Shown: in pieces, positions 7,189-17,637 of the stretch
How positions within the stretch are numbered: the first letter of the stretch is position 1
How the letters are laid out: each line of letters begins with the position of its first letter
Assembly (NCBI RefSeq): GCF_005938385.1
Contig: NZ_VCRA01000004.1
Span: 436,206-500,205 of the forward strand
DNA length: 64,000 nucleotides
Direction of reading: 5' to 3'
Origin: Paenibacillus mesophilus
GTDB taxonomy: Bacteria; Bacillota; Bacilli; Paenibacillales; NBRC-103111
Notes under the pieces: model-generated
Databases searched by the model: none
The model's input: only the letters and a program-made list of their open reading frames with translations
What the model was told of the DNA's origin: nothing
Position numbers and translations under genes: made by a program

Positions 7189-9198
7189 TTATACGACCCG
7201 CTTCTTCCCCTTCAGCTTGACGAAATAAGCCGCTTCCAGGATGAGCGCGACGCGGCCGTTGCCCAATATAGTCGCTCCGGCTACATGATCCAGCTTGCCG
7301 AGCAGGGGAGGAAGCGTCTTGATGACGATTTCCTGATTGCCGAGCGTTTCGTCGACCGCGAGCGCCACTTTTTTATCGAGCGACCCGATAATGACGACCG
7401 GCACGTATTTGCCGAGAGACTCGGCTGTCGGGTATCCCAACGTTTCGCGCAAGGATGCGAGCGGGATGACCTGATCGCGGATCAGGATGACATTGTCGCC
7501 CTGCACCGTCTGGATCTGTTCGCGGGGGATGCGCACAATCTCCGACACGTTGTTCATCGGAATTACATATTCGCGTTCGCATACTTTCACCATCAAGCCC
7601 GTAATAATGGCGAGCGTCAGAGGGAGCCGGATCGTGAAGCACGTTCCTTCGTCGGCGGCGGTCCGGATCGAGATGAGTCCGTTCAGCCGTTCGATCTGAT
7701 TCCGGACAATATCCATCCCTACTCCGCGGCCGGATATTTCGCTGACCGCCGACGCGGTGGAGAAGCCCGGCTGAAAAATAAGGTGCACCGCCTCCTGCTC
7801 GGTCAATCTTCCGGCCTGCTCTTCGGTGATGAGCCCTTTGCGAACGGCGGACTGCTTGATGATGTCCGGACGAATTCCGCCGCCATCGTCTTCTACCGTA
7901 ATGACAACCTGATTGTCTTCGTGGTACGAATTCAACCTTACCCTGCCCCGCTCCGGCTTCCCTTTGCTTCTGCGGACTTCGGGAGGCTCGATGCCGTGAT
8001 CGAGCGCATTGCGGATCAGATGGATGAGCGGATCGCCGATTTCCTCGATCAAAGTCCGGTCCAGCTCCGTCTCCGTCCCGTCAAGAACGAGCTCGATCTC
8101 TTTGCCCAGCTTGCGCGACACGTCGCGGACCATTCGCGGGAACCGGTTGAACATATGCTCGATCGGCAGCATCCGCGCCTTCATGACGCTCTCCTGGAGT
8201 TCCCCGACGATACGCGCCATATGGTCCGATACGTCGCTCAACCGCTCCGTAAATTCTTCGTTCGGAAACCGCTGGGATACGGTGCGCTTCAGCTCCGCCA
8301 GCGACGTTTGGTCGATGAGAAGCTCTCCTACCAAATTCATCAGCTGCTCCAACCGCTCGACGCTTACCCGGATCGTCTGCGCCCCCTGCTTGTGCCGCTC
8401 TTCCGGAACAACGGGTAATTCCTTAGAAGGCTCGTGTGCAACATCGATCGGTGAATCGACCCACGAATCCGTCAGCTTATATTCGACCGCCTGCACCTCG
8501 TGCACATCGGTTTCCAAGCCGATCTCGCGTTTCACTCGGCTTGCCTCCAAACGGCTTCCGACGAGCAGACGAATCGTTCCGTACTCGGCCTCCTCGCAGC
8601 GCGCCTCCGTCGGCAGAGGCGGTTCGCTCATCACGATCGGGCCGATCGCGGAAACGATTTTATCTGCGATCAGGTAGAAGCGCGCCCCTTTCATTTGGCA
8701 ATCTTCGGCCAACCGGATCTGCACGGCCAGCAGCCTCGCGCCGGACTTCGATAGCTCCGCCGCCCGCTCCAGTTGTTCCCGCGATAGCTCGGGCAGGACG
8801 ACCCGCGCCGGCGATTCATCCTTCTCTTGCACGAAGCAGCGCAATGCAGCCAGCATGCCGTTGATGTCGGCATACGGACCGCCCTTCGCGTATTGGTCGC
8901 GCAGCCGCTTCAACAAGTCCAGCGCCTGGAACAGCAGCTCGATCAGCGCAGAATCGACTTCCAGCCGATGTCCCCGGACCAAGTCGAGCAAATGCTCCAT
9001 CTCGTGGGTGAGCAGCTTCATCTCTCCGAATTCCATCGCCGCCGACGAGCCCTTGATTGTATGGGCTGCCCGGAAGATCGACTGGACGAGCGGATCGGTT
9101 ACCTGCTGTTCGAGCGCCAGCAAATCCTGTTCGATGCGCTCCAGCTGGTCGGCCAACTCTTCCATAAAAGCTTCGCGATAGACTGACATGTCGTTCAT
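7189..9198 (-). CDS. cheA: Chemotaxis histidine kinase CheA
   Basis: 669 aa with the usual order: P1 Hpt domain (phospho-His46 in IFRAAHTIKGSS), P2 region around 145-240, P3 dimerisation helices, P4 ATPase (GDPLIHLIRNALDHGIE; GRGVGMDIV) and P5 CheW-like domain at the C-terminus. It is the central kinase of the chemoreceptor array, donating phosphate to CheY and CheB (neither is in this window). It lies last in the mcp-cheW-cheA order, 18 nt after cheW, with its own terminator. This is a small separate cluster rather than the large fla/che operon of Bacilli, so it may be a second, dedicated pathway. Confidence 0.96.
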   Translation of the reverse strand: MNDMSVYREAFMEELADQLERIEQDLLALEQQVTDPLVQSIFRAAHTIKGSSAAMEFGEMKLLTHEMEHLLDLVRGHRLEVDSALIELLFQALDLLKRLRDQYAKGGPYADINGMLAALRCFVQEKDESPARVVLPELSREQLERAAELSKSGARLLAVQIRLAEDCQMKGARFYLIADKIVSAIGPIVMSEPPLPTEARCEEAEYGTIRLLVGSRLEASRVKREIGLETDVHEVQAVEYKLTDSWVDSPIDVAHEPSKELPVVPEERHKQGAQTIRVSVERLEQLMNLVGELLIDQTSLAELKRTVSQRFPNEEFTERLSDVSDHMARIVGELQESVMKARMLPIEHMFNRFPRMVRDVSRKLGKEIELVLDGTETELDRTLIEEIGDPLIHLIRNALDHGIEPPEVRRSKGKPERGRVRLNSYHEDNQVVITVEDDGGGIRPDIIKQSAVRKGLITEEQAGRLTEQEAVHLIFQPGFSTASAVSEISGRGVGMDIVRNQIERLNGLISIRTAADEGTCFTIRLPLTLAIITGLMVKVCEREYVIPMNNVSEIVRIPREQIQTVQGDNVILIRDQVIPLASLRETLGYPTAESLGKYVPVVIIGSLDKKVALAVDETLGNQEIVIKTLPPLLGKLDHVAGATILGNGRVALILEAAYFVKLKGKKRVV

Positions 9199-9216
9199 AG
9201 CAGCAAACCCCCTGTT

Positions 9217-9642
9217 CTACTCGCGAAGTAGAACTTCATCCAATTTCAATATCCCGACGAGTTGTTCTTCCCTGAGTCCGATCCCGACGAAATACGACCC
9301 GCTTACACTCCCGGCCTGTTCCGGCGGCGGCTGAATATCCGGGTAAGCGGTCACCTTATTCACGCGATCGACGATAATGCCTACCGACTCCTCGCGGTGT
9401 TTCACGACGACGATGCGCGTGCTTTTCGTATACGCTTCGTCCGGCAGACCGAACAGGCCGCGCAGGGCGATAACGGGGACTACTTTGCCGCGCAGGTTGA
9501 TTACCCCTTTGACGTAACGCCGGGAATGCGGGATGTCGGTAATCGTCTGCATTTTGATAATCTCGTGCACATCTTCGATTTTTACGGCGTAACTTTCGAG
9601 GCCGATACCGAATTCGATGTACTGCTCCTGCTGAGAGGTCAT
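9217..9642 (-). CDS. cheW: Chemotaxis coupling protein CheW
   Basis: 141 aa single CheW domain (EYAVKIEDVHEI-like opening, INLRGKVVPVIALRGLFGLP, VGIIVDRVNKV). It bridges receptors and CheA. ATG 9642 has GGAGG about 10 nt upstream; longer in-frame starts run into the mcp gene. It sits between mcp (19 nt) and cheA (18 nt), clearly one operon. Confidence 0.95.
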   Translation of the reverse strand: MTSQQEQYIEFGIGLESYAVKIEDVHEIIKMQTITDIPHSRRYVKGVINLRGKVVPVIALRGLFGLPDEAYTKSTRIVVVKHREESVGIIVDRVNKVTAYPDIQPPPEQAGSVSGSYFVGIGLREEQLVGILKLDEVLLRE

Positions 9643-9661
9643 CTTAATCACGCCTCCGTCG

Positions 9662-11248
9662 TTAGCGAATTTTGAAAATGGAAACGGATGTGTTGAGCTC
9701 GTCCGCCAAATTGGCAAGCGACTGGCATGTCGCCGCGGTTTGCTCCGATGCGGCTGCCGCCTCCTCGCTCGCGGCCGCGATCGACTGCACCGCGATCATC
9801 ACTTCGGAAGCTTGCGCCGCCTGCTGCTCGCTGGCTGCTGCGATCTCATTAACTTTGTTCGAGGATGCATCCACCATCGCAATAATTTTCTGGAACGCCT
9901 CGCCCGTCCGCGAAGATTCCTTCACGGTGTCCATGACAGCGACGACGCTTTGCTTCGTGTTATCCTGCATCACCTTGATGATCGCGGAAATTTGCTTAGT
10001 CGCTTCGCTGCTGCGCTCGGCCAGCTTGCGCACCTCATCGGCTACAACGGCGAAGCCTCTCCCCTGATCGCCGGCGCGGGCGGCTTCGATGGCCGCATTA
10101 AGCGCAAGCAGGTTCGTCTGGTCGGCTATGTCGTCGATCACTTCAATAATGTCGCCGATTTTCTGGGAATCTTCCTCCAGCTTCGACATCTTGGCGTTGA
10201 CGGCCTGCATGCCGGCAATCGACTCCTCGATCACTTTGCCTCCTTGATTAGCGGTCCGGACCGTCTCGGAGGACAGCTCGGCGGCTTGTTCCGCACCCTG
10301 CGCCACCGAGTTGATCGCGCTCGACAATTCGTTGAACAAATCCGTAATGTGCTGGGCGGACTGGGCTTGATTCGTACTGCTGCCGGCAATTTCTTCGGTG
10401 CTCGCCGATATTTCCTCCGATGCCGCCGCTACGCTTTGCGACGACTGAACGACACCGCCGATCAGGCTTTGCAAATTATGGATCATGTCATTAACGGACC
10501 GCGACAGCTGCCCGACCTCGTCCTTCGTATCGATGTCCGACTGCTCCCGCAAGTCGCCTTGCGCTACCTTCGATACCAGCGCAACGATCCGGACGAGCGG
10601 ATTGGCGATGGAACCGGCTATGTAATATCCGAGAAAAATACTGAACAGAAACGCGATGACGATGACCGCGATCGTTACGTTGCGGGCGGAGGAATACGCC
10701 GAACCGGATTCTTTATACGTCGCTTCCGCGATCTCGATGTTCATGTCGATCAGCTTCGTCAGACTGCCTCTCATTTTCGTTCCGGCCGGATTCAGCTGCG
10801 TCTCCAGGAATTGGCGGAATACGCTCGTGTCTTGGTATGTCAACTGGCGAGCCTGATCGAACAGTTTGATGTAGGCCGCATAGGAGGCTTCGAACGTCTT
10901 CAGCTCATCCTGCTCCGCTTTCGTTATTTTCGTATTCCGGTAGGAGCTTATATGCTCTTCGATCTCTTGCTTATACTGATCTATATCCGCAGACAGCTTG
11001 TCCTTCGTTCCCTTCTCTTCGCTCATGCTCATTTCCCTGATGGCAACCCGCATCATCTGGTAATTGATCTGCGCGGCGGATAAATCCCGGACGGATACAA
11101 GGTTATTCTCGTACGTTTCTTTCACGTTACCGTTCAGCATACTTAAATTTGAAAGCGCATACACCCCGACCGCCGCCAAGATCAAAGCCACTGCTGCAAA
11201 AGCGGAAATCAATTTCACGGATGTTCTCAAGTTCAAAAACCATTTCAT
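9662..11248 (-). CDS. Methyl-accepting chemotaxis protein
   Basis: 528 aa. Transmembrane helix at about 12-32, a periplasmic-side four-helix-bundle ligand domain (about 33-188), a second membrane helix (about 190-212), HAMP, and a cytoplasmic signalling domain with the conserved hairpin tip [19 protein letters not shown]. The ligand is not predictable. It leads the mcp-cheW-cheA operon. Confidence 0.96.
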   Translation of the reverse strand: MKWFLNLRTSVKLISAFAAVALILAAVGVYALSNLSMLNGNVKETYENNLVSVRDLSAAQINYQMMRVAIREMSMSEEKGTKDKLSADIDQYKQEIEEHISSYRNTKITKAEQDELKTFEASYAAYIKLFDQARQLTYQDTSVFRQFLETQLNPAGTKMRGSLTKLIDMNIEIAEATYKESGSAYSSARNVTIAVIVIAFLFSIFLGYYIAGSIANPLVRIVALVSKVAQGDLREQSDIDTKDEVGQLSRSVNDMIHNLQSLIGGVVQSSQSVAAASEEISASTEEIAGSSTNQAQSAQHITDLFNELSSAINSVAQGAEQAAELSSETVRTANQGGKVIEESIAGMQAVNAKMSKLEEDSQKIGDIIEVIDDIADQTNLLALNAAIEAARAGDQGRGFAVVADEVRKLAERSSEATKQISAIIKVMQDNTKQSVVAVMDTVKESSRTGEAFQKIIAMVDASSNKVNEIAAASEQQAAQASEVMIAVQSIAAASEEAAAASEQTAATCQSLANLADELNTSVSIFKIR

Positions 11249-11527
11249 GTGCCCGTCACCTCGAAGTATTCGTATAGGTTGGTCGAGAGGAAAATTTATG
11301 AATAATTTTATTATAAGTCGTTAGTACCATTCTGTCACCAAAATTTCGACAATGGTATACAAAAATTACCATTGGTTGTTGGAGTTCGATTTTGACAATC
11401 GCGCGGCTATAGCTAGTAAACTTGGGTTTTTTCTAAATAAGAGACTTAAGTCCCATGCCTATCGGGAAATTGTAATCATTGACGATAATATGAACTTCAT
11501 GGCATAAAATGTCGTATTTTGTCACAG
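11249..11527. other. Intergenic region upstream of mcp (279 bp)
   Basis: AT-rich and non-coding. It holds a short inverted repeat (TACCATT ... AATGGTA, about 11325-11357) and a 10-bp palindrome GACTTAAGTC near 11443-11452. I looked for a SigD promoter and a cyclic-di-GMP riboswitch for the mcp operon and did not find either. Confidence 0.5.
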
Positions 11528-11558
11528 AAAAACCGTGACATTCATAAGCATGTCACGG
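11528..11558 (-). terminator. Terminator after gerC-type gene
   Basis: On the minus strand CCGTGACAT and ATGTCACGG pair perfectly around 8 nt, followed by TTTTT. It closes the germinant receptor operon. Confidence 0.9.
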
Positions 11559-11597
11559 CTGGCATAGTAGCTATTGCCCCCCCTCCCTCACAGTTAG

Positions 11598-12761
11598 TCA
11601 GTACTCTTTACCGCGCTCCTTCACTTTGTACATGCCCGAATGAACGAGCTTCAGCTCTACTCTAACCGATTGCAGATCAATGACGTTAAGCCGGGTTTCC
11701 CCATTATGCGTGAGCTTGCTCCAATCCGGGAATTTTTTGCGGTATAACGTGTGTTCAAGCTGATACAGGTCCAACCCCCTTTTCTTTCCGTAATCGAATG
11801 TACGCTCGATTTCCGCAGTCACTGCTTTTGTCGCTTCATTCTCGAGCTCGGACTGCTCCATCTGTTCCAGCAATTCGGAGACGAAAAATTTGCCCCGGAC
11901 CCGGACGGAATAAGAGGTCTTGCCCTCCCCGACCGTCGCCGGCTCTATCTCCGCTCTCGGACCATCTACCGTAATGGAAGCGGCGGGTACGCCGTTCTTT
12001 CTAAGCATGACGTTGCTCCGCTTCGTGTCCCGGTCCAGCCAGCGCAAGCCGATCAGATCGTCGTCCTTCACCCAAGCCGGGGGCAGCTTGTCCGATATGA
12101 CAAACATGCCGTTCACTTTCAGCTTCGGATCATTCTTGCCGTTCTCTTTCCAGACGGTGTCCGCAATCCCGAGGGAAGGCAGCAGCAGCGTGGCCCCGGG
12201 CTCCCGGTACGTGGCGACGACTTTCTGCAGCCGCAGCGGCCGAATGTAAGACCTTTGGCGGTAAGTATCTTCCGGCTGATGCAGAATCGAGCCAAGCGGG
12301 GACTGATTGAAGAACGGGAGCATCAGAAAAATCCGGTCTATCGGCTCCTTGGTGCCGTACACCCATTGGGTATAGCGGATTTCCCTGAATCGGATCAAGC
12401 CGTCCTTGTAATAAGAAATTCCATGCTCCAATGCTTTTTGCGTGAATACGATCGAGGAAACCTGCCCCCAGAACATTCTTTGCTGGGACGTTTGATACAG
12501 CCTTGCCATCGCCTCGACGATCGTCCCCCCTTTCTCGTGACCCGACCAGACCGAGGCGGGCTGGCCCGACTTTCCCCCCTCCTGCTTGGCTACATTGGAG
12601 AAATCGACCATCTGTGCATAAACAACGTATTGTCCGTCTTCGTAATCGAAGCCGATGGCGGTCACATAGTTGGTGTCCTGAATCAATTTCATGTCCCAAC
12701 ATCCGGTCAATACTAAAAACAGCGGCAATCCGACCAGAAGTGCATATATCCTTTTGCTCAA
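11598..12761 (-). CDS. Ger(x)C-family spore germination lipoprotein
   Basis: 387 aa. Signal peptide with lipobox LVLTGCW (lipidated Cys near residue 22), then the GerAC-like fold. It is the C subunit of a germinant receptor in the spore inner membrane. Its ATG overlaps the stop of the A-subunit gene by 4 nt. The order is B-A-C, whereas the classic gerA operon is A-B-C. Confidence 0.94.
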   Translation of the reverse strand: MSKRIYALLVGLPLFLVLTGCWDMKLIQDTNYVTAIGFDYEDGQYVVYAQMVDFSNVAKQEGGKSGQPASVWSGHEKGGTIVEAMARLYQTSQQRMFWGQVSSIVFTQKALEHGISYYKDGLIRFREIRYTQWVYGTKEPIDRIFLMLPFFNQSPLGSILHQPEDTYRQRSYIRPLRLQKVVATYREPGATLLLPSLGIADTVWKENGKNDPKLKVNGMFVISDKLPPAWVKDDDLIGLRWLDRDTKRSNVMLRKNGVPAASITVDGPRAEIEPATVGEGKTSYSVRVRGKFFVSELLEQMEQSELENEATKAVTAEIERTFDYGKKRGLDLYQLEHTLYRKKFPDWSKLTHNGETRLNVIDLQSVRVELKLVHSGMYKVKERGKEY

Positions 12762-14230
12762 GAAGGATCGCCTCTTTTTCTCGTATCGTCCAAAGCGTTC
12801 AGGAAAGACGGGCGGCTCTTGGCAACTTTCAGCGTCTTATATTTGATCGCATTAAACAAGTCCCGGAACGACGGCGGCGATACGGGAGACAAATACGATA
12901 CGCCGAACGATTCAAGCGTCGACAAATAGAGGGCCAAAGCGATGAACGCCATCATAAACCCGAACATGCCCAAGACGGAGGACACGATCAGAATAACGAT
13001 GCGCAGAAGCGTGACGGAACCGGCTAACGACTGGTTGACCAGCGTGTACATCGCCATGGTGGATATGGCAACGGAAACAAGAGTGGTCGGCGAGGTAACG
13101 CCCGCACGGATGGCCGCATCTCCTACGATCAGTCCGCCGACCACGGCTACGGTTTGTCCGACGGGCTTGGGCAATCGGGCCCCGGCTTCCCGGAACAGCT
13201 CGAACAAAGCTAGCATCAGGAAGAAGTCCATCGGACCCGACGTCGGGAGGCCGAGACGGACAGACGAAATCGTCGCAAGCAGCGGAAACGGAATTTGATC
13301 GAAGTTGAATGCCGTTACCGCAATGTAAAAGCCGGGGAAGAAAAGAGCTATAATCAAGCCGGCAATCCGCAGCATCCGTTCCATAGCAACATAATAAGAC
13401 GGAAAGTGGACATCTTCCGGAGACTTCAGAATTAAGGTCAAATTGGCCGGTGCAATAAGCGCCATCGGCGAACCGTCGATCATAAGGCTGATGCGCCCTC
13501 TAAGCAAGCTGTCCGCGATGAAATCGGGCCGGCCGATGTACTCGAGCAGCGGAACCAGAGTAAAACCGGCCCCGGTTAAGCCTTCTTCCAGCTGCCCGCT
13601 GCTGATCAACCCGTCGATTTTCAGCTTGGTTAGATTATTCCGCACTTCCTCCACCAGCTTTGGATCGGCTACATCGCCGATGTACAGGAGTGCTACGGAC
13701 GTGTGACTGCGTTCCCCGACGGAGAACGTCTCGCAGCACAACGAATGCGTAAGCAGCCGTTTGCGTACAAGCGCCACATTCGTATGCAAATCTTCGGTAA
13801 ACGAGTCTCTCGGCCCTTTGATCGAAACCTCCGTGCTGGACTCCTCCGGAGTCCGGTTGGGGGGTTGAGCGATATTGACCGTGTACAGCAAGCCGGCCGA
13901 TTCGAAAAACAAGACGAGCTGCCCAGAATAGACACGGAGCATGAATTGCTCCATCCAATCCGGACCCGCGATACGCCCAAGCAGCAGCGACGTGTTCGTC
14001 GCAAGCAGCCCGGGATCGACGATCTTCGCGTCTTCAAGCATCCTTTGCAGGCTGGGCAGTACAACCATGTTGATTTGAGACGCGTGCGTCATGCCTTGGC
14101 AGTACAGCAGCACGATCTTATGGGCATGGCCGGGCCGTCCGTACATTACGGATTCGATTCGGACGTCTTGCGACCGGGCGAACATGTCCCGGAGTTTATG
14201 CTCATTCAGCTCCTTCAAGCTTGTAATCAT
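12758..14230 (-). CDS. GerA-family germinant receptor A subunit
   Basis: 490 aa. A soluble N-terminal domain (about 1-270) is followed by a membrane domain with the family segments GRISLMIDGSPMALIAP and SSVRLGLPTSGPMDFFLML. It forms the receptor with the B and C subunits and starts germination on nutrient binding. ATG 14230 overlaps the B-subunit stop (ATGA) and is preceded by AAGGAG; longer in-frame starts lie inside the upstream gene. Confidence 0.95.
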   Translation of the reverse strand: MITSLKELNEHKLRDMFARSQDVRIESVMYGRPGHAHKIVLLYCQGMTHASQINMVVLPSLQRMLEDAKIVDPGLLATNTSLLLGRIAGPDWMEQFMLRVYSGQLVLFFESAGLLYTVNIAQPPNRTPEESSTEVSIKGPRDSFTEDLHTNVALVRKRLLTHSLCCETFSVGERSHTSVALLYIGDVADPKLVEEVRNNLTKLKIDGLISSGQLEEGLTGAGFTLVPLLEYIGRPDFIADSLLRGRISLMIDGSPMALIAPANLTLILKSPEDVHFPSYYVAMERMLRIAGLIIALFFPGFYIAVTAFNFDQIPFPLLATISSVRLGLPTSGPMDFFLMLALFELFREAGARLPKPVGQTVAVVGGLIVGDAAIRAGVTSPTTLVSVAISTMAMYTLVNQSLAGSVTLLRIVILIVSSVLGMFGFMMAFIALALYLSTLESFGVSYLSPVSPPSFRDLFNAIKYKTLKVAKSRPSFLNALDDTRKRGDPS

Positions 14231-15324
14231 GACCGCGCATTCTCCTTTCCTCTTGCGGCAGGGAGCAGCGTCAATACGAGCAGCATCAAGCCGAACCACA
14301 TATTCAAGCCCGATATTCCAGGAAAATACCATCTGGATAAAAAGTACAGCAGTGTCGGGTCACTGACCGGCAGCATCGTCGCTGCCAGAAGCGCGATCGA
14401 CAGTCCCGCCAGAAGAAAGTTCCGGCTTCTGCGATTTTTCATGCCCGCTGCATCCGGAATGAGGAACAGCATCAGGGAAACCCGGATGAACGAACCCGAG
14501 ATCCATTGATAAATGGAGAAAAAATCAAGATGCGATATAAATTTCCCCATCGTGACCATGCGCCACTGTTCGAAAGCCGGGTATCGCTGCTCCGCCGCTT
14601 CGAACGGACCGAATAAGGCGATCGATCCCGTTACCGGCCCGACGGTCAGCCCGACGAGAATAAGCGCCATTACAAGCAAACTCCTTGTCCGAATAGCCGA
14701 CTTGACATGATGCTGCATGAACAAGATGAGTACCAATTCGAACAAGCCGCCGCCCGTATAAGCCATCGCCTTGATCGCAGGGACATATCCATGTGTGAAT
14801 ACGGGCGTAAGCAAAGAATAATCTTTATACTGCAGGTTTGCGGAGGCGACGAAGTAGCCGAGTACAACGACCCCGGGCAGCAGCAGTCCCGATGTGATGG
14901 CGATCGCCCGCATGCCCGCCCTGGCGGCGAAGAAGCATACAACTACGAATGCAAGGGCAATGACAAATCTGGGCGTTCGGGGCAAATAGCTGACGTGCGT
15001 CCACATCACCATATCGTCAAGCGATGTGAAAGCCGAAACGGACAAATAGACGATCGCAAGAGCCGCCACGATCAGACGAACCGCCTTCCCGTACCGCTCT
15101 TGAAGCCATTCGCCGACTTGACGGTGCCCTATTCTCCGTATAATCAAGTGCAGCACGCCTACCCATGCGATCATAGGGACAATAGCCGCCGTTGCTCCGA
15201 CCCACGCATCTCTCCTTGCGGTTTCCAATAAGACGGGGATTAGCAGCACGTGATTGGAAATCCCGATGGACAGTATGATCGTCATATACAGCAGCAAAAC
15301 GGAAATTTTTTTGTTCGGTTGCAA
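14227..15324 (-). CDS. GerB-family germinant receptor B subunit (permease fold)
   Basis: 365 aa integral membrane protein with about ten hydrophobic helices, of the GerAB/spore-permease family in the amino-acid-permease superfamily. It is thought to bind the germinant. TTG start with GGGAG 8 nt upstream. First gene of the germinant receptor operon; no clear SigG-type promoter was recognised upstream. Confidence 0.93.
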   Translation of the reverse strand: MQPNKKISVLLLYMTIILSIGISNHVLLIPVLLETARRDAWVGATAAIVPMIAWVGVLHLIIRRIGHRQVGEWLQERYGKAVRLIVAALAIVYLSVSAFTSLDDMVMWTHVSYLPRTPRFVIALAFVVVCFFAARAGMRAIAITSGLLLPGVVVLGYFVASANLQYKDYSLLTPVFTHGYVPAIKAMAYTGGGLFELVLILFMQHHVKSAIRTRSLLVMALILVGLTVGPVTGSIALFGPFEAAEQRYPAFEQWRMVTMGKFISHLDFFSIYQWISGSFIRVSLMLFLIPDAAGMKNRRSRNFLLAGLSIALLAATMLPVSDPTLLYFLSRWYFPGISGLNMWFGLMLLVLTLLPAARGKENARS

Positions 15325-15436
15325 GAAGCCAACTCCCGGAAACGTTTCTGGAAATATAGTCAGGAATAGGTTTTGTAAGGAATCGATGTTTTATCCTCCT
15401 CCGGTTCAAACCCGGCACAGCGCGAGACGCAAATAA

Positions 15437-15461
15437 GCGCCGGCCCATGACGGGTCGGCGC
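15437..15461 (-). terminator. Hairpin after the sensor kinase gene
   Basis: GCGCCGACCC and GGGCCGGCGC pair on the minus strand with a 4-6 nt loop; TTATTT follows. A plausible terminator of the kinase/regulator pair, placed between it and gerB. Confidence 0.7.
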
Positions 15462-15496
15462 CGCTCTTGAAATAGGCGCTTCCTACAATCGATTAT

Positions 15497-16957
15497 TCAT
15501 GACGGCGGCGGATCCGGCAAACTGACGGCAAACACGCTCCCTTCGCCGACGCGGCTTTCCGCCCGAATCGTACCGCCGTGGGCCTCGACGATCGACCTGG
15601 TGATCGATAAGCCGAGCCCGGCACCGCCGGCTTTGCGCGTGCGCGACGATTCGCTCCGGTAAAACCGGTCGAACACGTACGGCAAGTGCTCCTCCGGTAT
15701 ACCGGCGCCGTTATCCGTCACGGACAGTTCAATGCGGCCTTCGACCGCAGTCAGTGCGATCGCGATCCGCCCCTTCTCGGGATCGGTATGCTGGACGGCA
15801 TTGTGGAACAAATTCAGCACGACCTGCTTCATCTTGTCGGCATCGTACAAGCAGACGGTGCCCGCATCCATTCGCAGCGCCACTTCCCGGTTGCCGGCCA
15901 GCAGGCGCAATTGGGGCTCCATCTCTTTGATCAATCGATCGAGCGCCCCTTCGTGCATTTCCATGATCGGAGCACGGTCCATCTTCGCCAGCAGCAGCAG
16001 ATCCCGGACCAGCTTGTTGATCCGCTCCGACTCGCTGTGCATGCTGGTCAGCGCCTTGTGCAGCCGATTCGGCTGGTTCATCGCCCCGCGGAGCAGCACC
16101 TCCAGAAATCCGTGAATCGAGGTCAGAGGCGTACGCAGCTCGTGGGAAGCATCGGCAATGAATCGCCGCATTTGCTCCTTCGCTTCCTTCTCCGCGGCGA
16201 ACGACGCCTCCAGCCGCTCCAGCATCCCGTTGAACGACAGGGCCAGACGGTCGACCTCCATTTGTCCTTGCCGCGCCGGAAGCCTTTCGTCTAGACTCCC
16301 CGCATCGATACGGCCGACCGTATCGACGATTTTCGATAAAGGGACCAGCGTTCTTCTCATAACGGGAATGAACGAAAGCAGCCCGAGGATCATCGCGAGC
16401 AGCGACAAGGAGATGAAGGTGAAGAGCTGCCTGACCGCCACGTCGTTCAGCGGAGCCGTGCTTGTGCTGAGCTGGACGACCCCGAGCACACGTCCCCGCA
16501 TGTCAAGCTGCTGCAGCACGACAAGCTGTTCGTTCCCTTGATCGTCCCGGGTAATTTTATAATTCAACCTCATTTTCTTTTTCAGCGCTTCGTCATAAAC
16601 GCTCTGCGGCAGCTTGGGCGGCGTACCGGAATTCGGCCAATTGGACATGTTCGTGATGTTGCCCTGAAGGTCGATGACGGCAAGCGTCATATCGGGGAGG
16701 AAAAACATCGGCCCTCTCCCGCGGCCATTCCCCTCGGGTATTCCGTCGGGGTTCGCGAGAACGTCCCGGGGAACCGACAGCAATTGGTTCTGCATCGTCT
16801 CCGCTTTGTTCTTGAACAAAAATTCCCGCATCACCACATATTGGAAGATGCCGATAAACAGCAGAATGACGGCCAATACGAGCAGCGAGCGGGACAACAG
16901 CTGGAAGCCGAGCGAATGAGGCTTCAGTACGGACGGAAGGCGCAGCTTCGGCTTCAT
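15497..16957 (-). CDS. Membrane sensor histidine kinase
   Basis: 486 aa. Membrane helix at about 24-46, an extracytoplasmic domain of about 130 residues, second helix at about 178-200, HAMP, HisKA (ADASHELRTPLTSIHG) and HATPase_c (NLFHNAVQHT; DNGAGIPEE; GGAGLGLSIT). It pairs with the upstream response regulator, whose stop it overlaps by 4 nt. The signal is unknown. Confidence 0.95.
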   Translation of the reverse strand: MKPKLRLPSVLKPHSLGFQLLSRSLLVLAVILLFIGIFQYVVMREFLFKNKAETMQNQLLSVPRDVLANPDGIPEGNGRGRGPMFFLPDMTLAVIDLQGNITNMSNWPNSGTPPKLPQSVYDEALKKKMRLNYKITRDDQGNEQLVVLQQLDMRGRVLGVVQLSTSTAPLNDVAVRQLFTFISLSLLAMILGLLSFIPVMRRTLVPLSKIVDTVGRIDAGSLDERLPARQGQMEVDRLALSFNGMLERLEASFAAEKEAKEQMRRFIADASHELRTPLTSIHGFLEVLLRGAMNQPNRLHKALTSMHSESERINKLVRDLLLLAKMDRAPIMEMHEGALDRLIKEMEPQLRLLAGNREVALRMDAGTVCLYDADKMKQVVLNLFHNAVQHTDPEKGRIAIALTAVEGRIELSVTDNGAGIPEEHLPYVFDRFYRSESSRTRKAGGAGLGLSITRSIVEAHGGTIRAESRVGEGSVFAVSLPDPPPS

Positions 16958-17637
16958 GTCGCATCGACCCGGTAGCCGGCACCGCGCAGCGTGCGGATGA
17001 TCCGGTGCTCTTTATCCCGCAGCTTGTCTCTGAGCGAGCGGATGTACACTTCCACGATATTTTCTTCCCCGCCGAAGTCGTAGCCCCATACTTTGTCCAA
17101 GATGACGCTTTTGCTCAGCACGAGTCCGTGGTTGATGACCATGAACTTCAGCAGCTCGTACTCGGTCGGGGAAAGCTCCAGTACCCGGCCTTGGTAGCCG
17201 ATCTCCTTGCGCCGGTCGTCTATGCGGAACGGACCGACCAGCACCTCGCCGAGCAAATTCGGAAACTGGTTGCGGATTCGCGCGTGAATCCGGGCGAGCA
17301 GCTCCTCGAAGCTGAACGGCTTCACCACGTAATCGTCCGCTCCGAGCGTAAGTCCTTTTACCCGGTCATCGACTTCGTCTTTGGCCGTCAGCATAATGAT
17401 GGCGACGTTCTCCGTCTTCTTCAGCAGCCTGCACACTTCGAAGCCGTCCATGCCCGGCATCATCACATCGAGGATGACGATATGCGGTTGAAATTGTTTG
17501 GCCAGCGTAACGGCCGTCATGCCGTCAGGGGCGGTTTGCACCTCGAACCCTTCTCCCGAAAGCCCCATCTCGAGAAACTGCAAAATATTCGGCTCGTCGT
17601 CGACGAGCATGATTTTGATTCCTTTTAGTTGAGCCAT
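16954..17637 (-). CDS. OmpR/PhoB-family response regulator
   Basis: 227 aa. Receiver with Asp57 in VILDVMMPGMDG and Lys in VVKPFSF, then a winged-helix effector domain ending RGAGYRVDAT. First gene of the two-gene operon with the kinase. The 268-bp region upstream, towards the divergent hydrolase gene, has a small palindrome TATCCGACCGGATA near 17778, otherwise nothing distinctive. Confidence 0.95.
   Translation of the reverse strand: MAQLKGIKIMLVDDEPNILQFLEMGLSGEGFEVQTAPDGMTAVTLAKQFQPHIVILDVMMPGMDGFEVCRLLKKTENVAIIMLTAKDEVDDRVKGLTLGADDYVVKPFSFEELLARIHARIRNQFPNLLGEVLVGPFRIDDRRKEIGYQGRVLELSPTEYELLKFMVINHGLVLSKSVILDKVWGYDFGGEENIVEVYIRSLRDKLRDKEHRIIRTLRGAGYRVDAT

Noticed and set aside
7285-8418. 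377-codon frame opposite cheA
   Set aside because: Antisense shadow of a well-conserved gene; GC-rich codon pattern explains the open frame.
9740-11083. 447-codon frame opposite the chemoreceptor gene
   Set aside because: Antisense shadow; no start signals and no protein-like composition.
11249-11527. Cyclic-di-GMP riboswitch or SigD promoter before mcp
   Set aside because: Neither the riboswitch core nor a TAAA-N15-GCCGATAA type promoter could be aligned.
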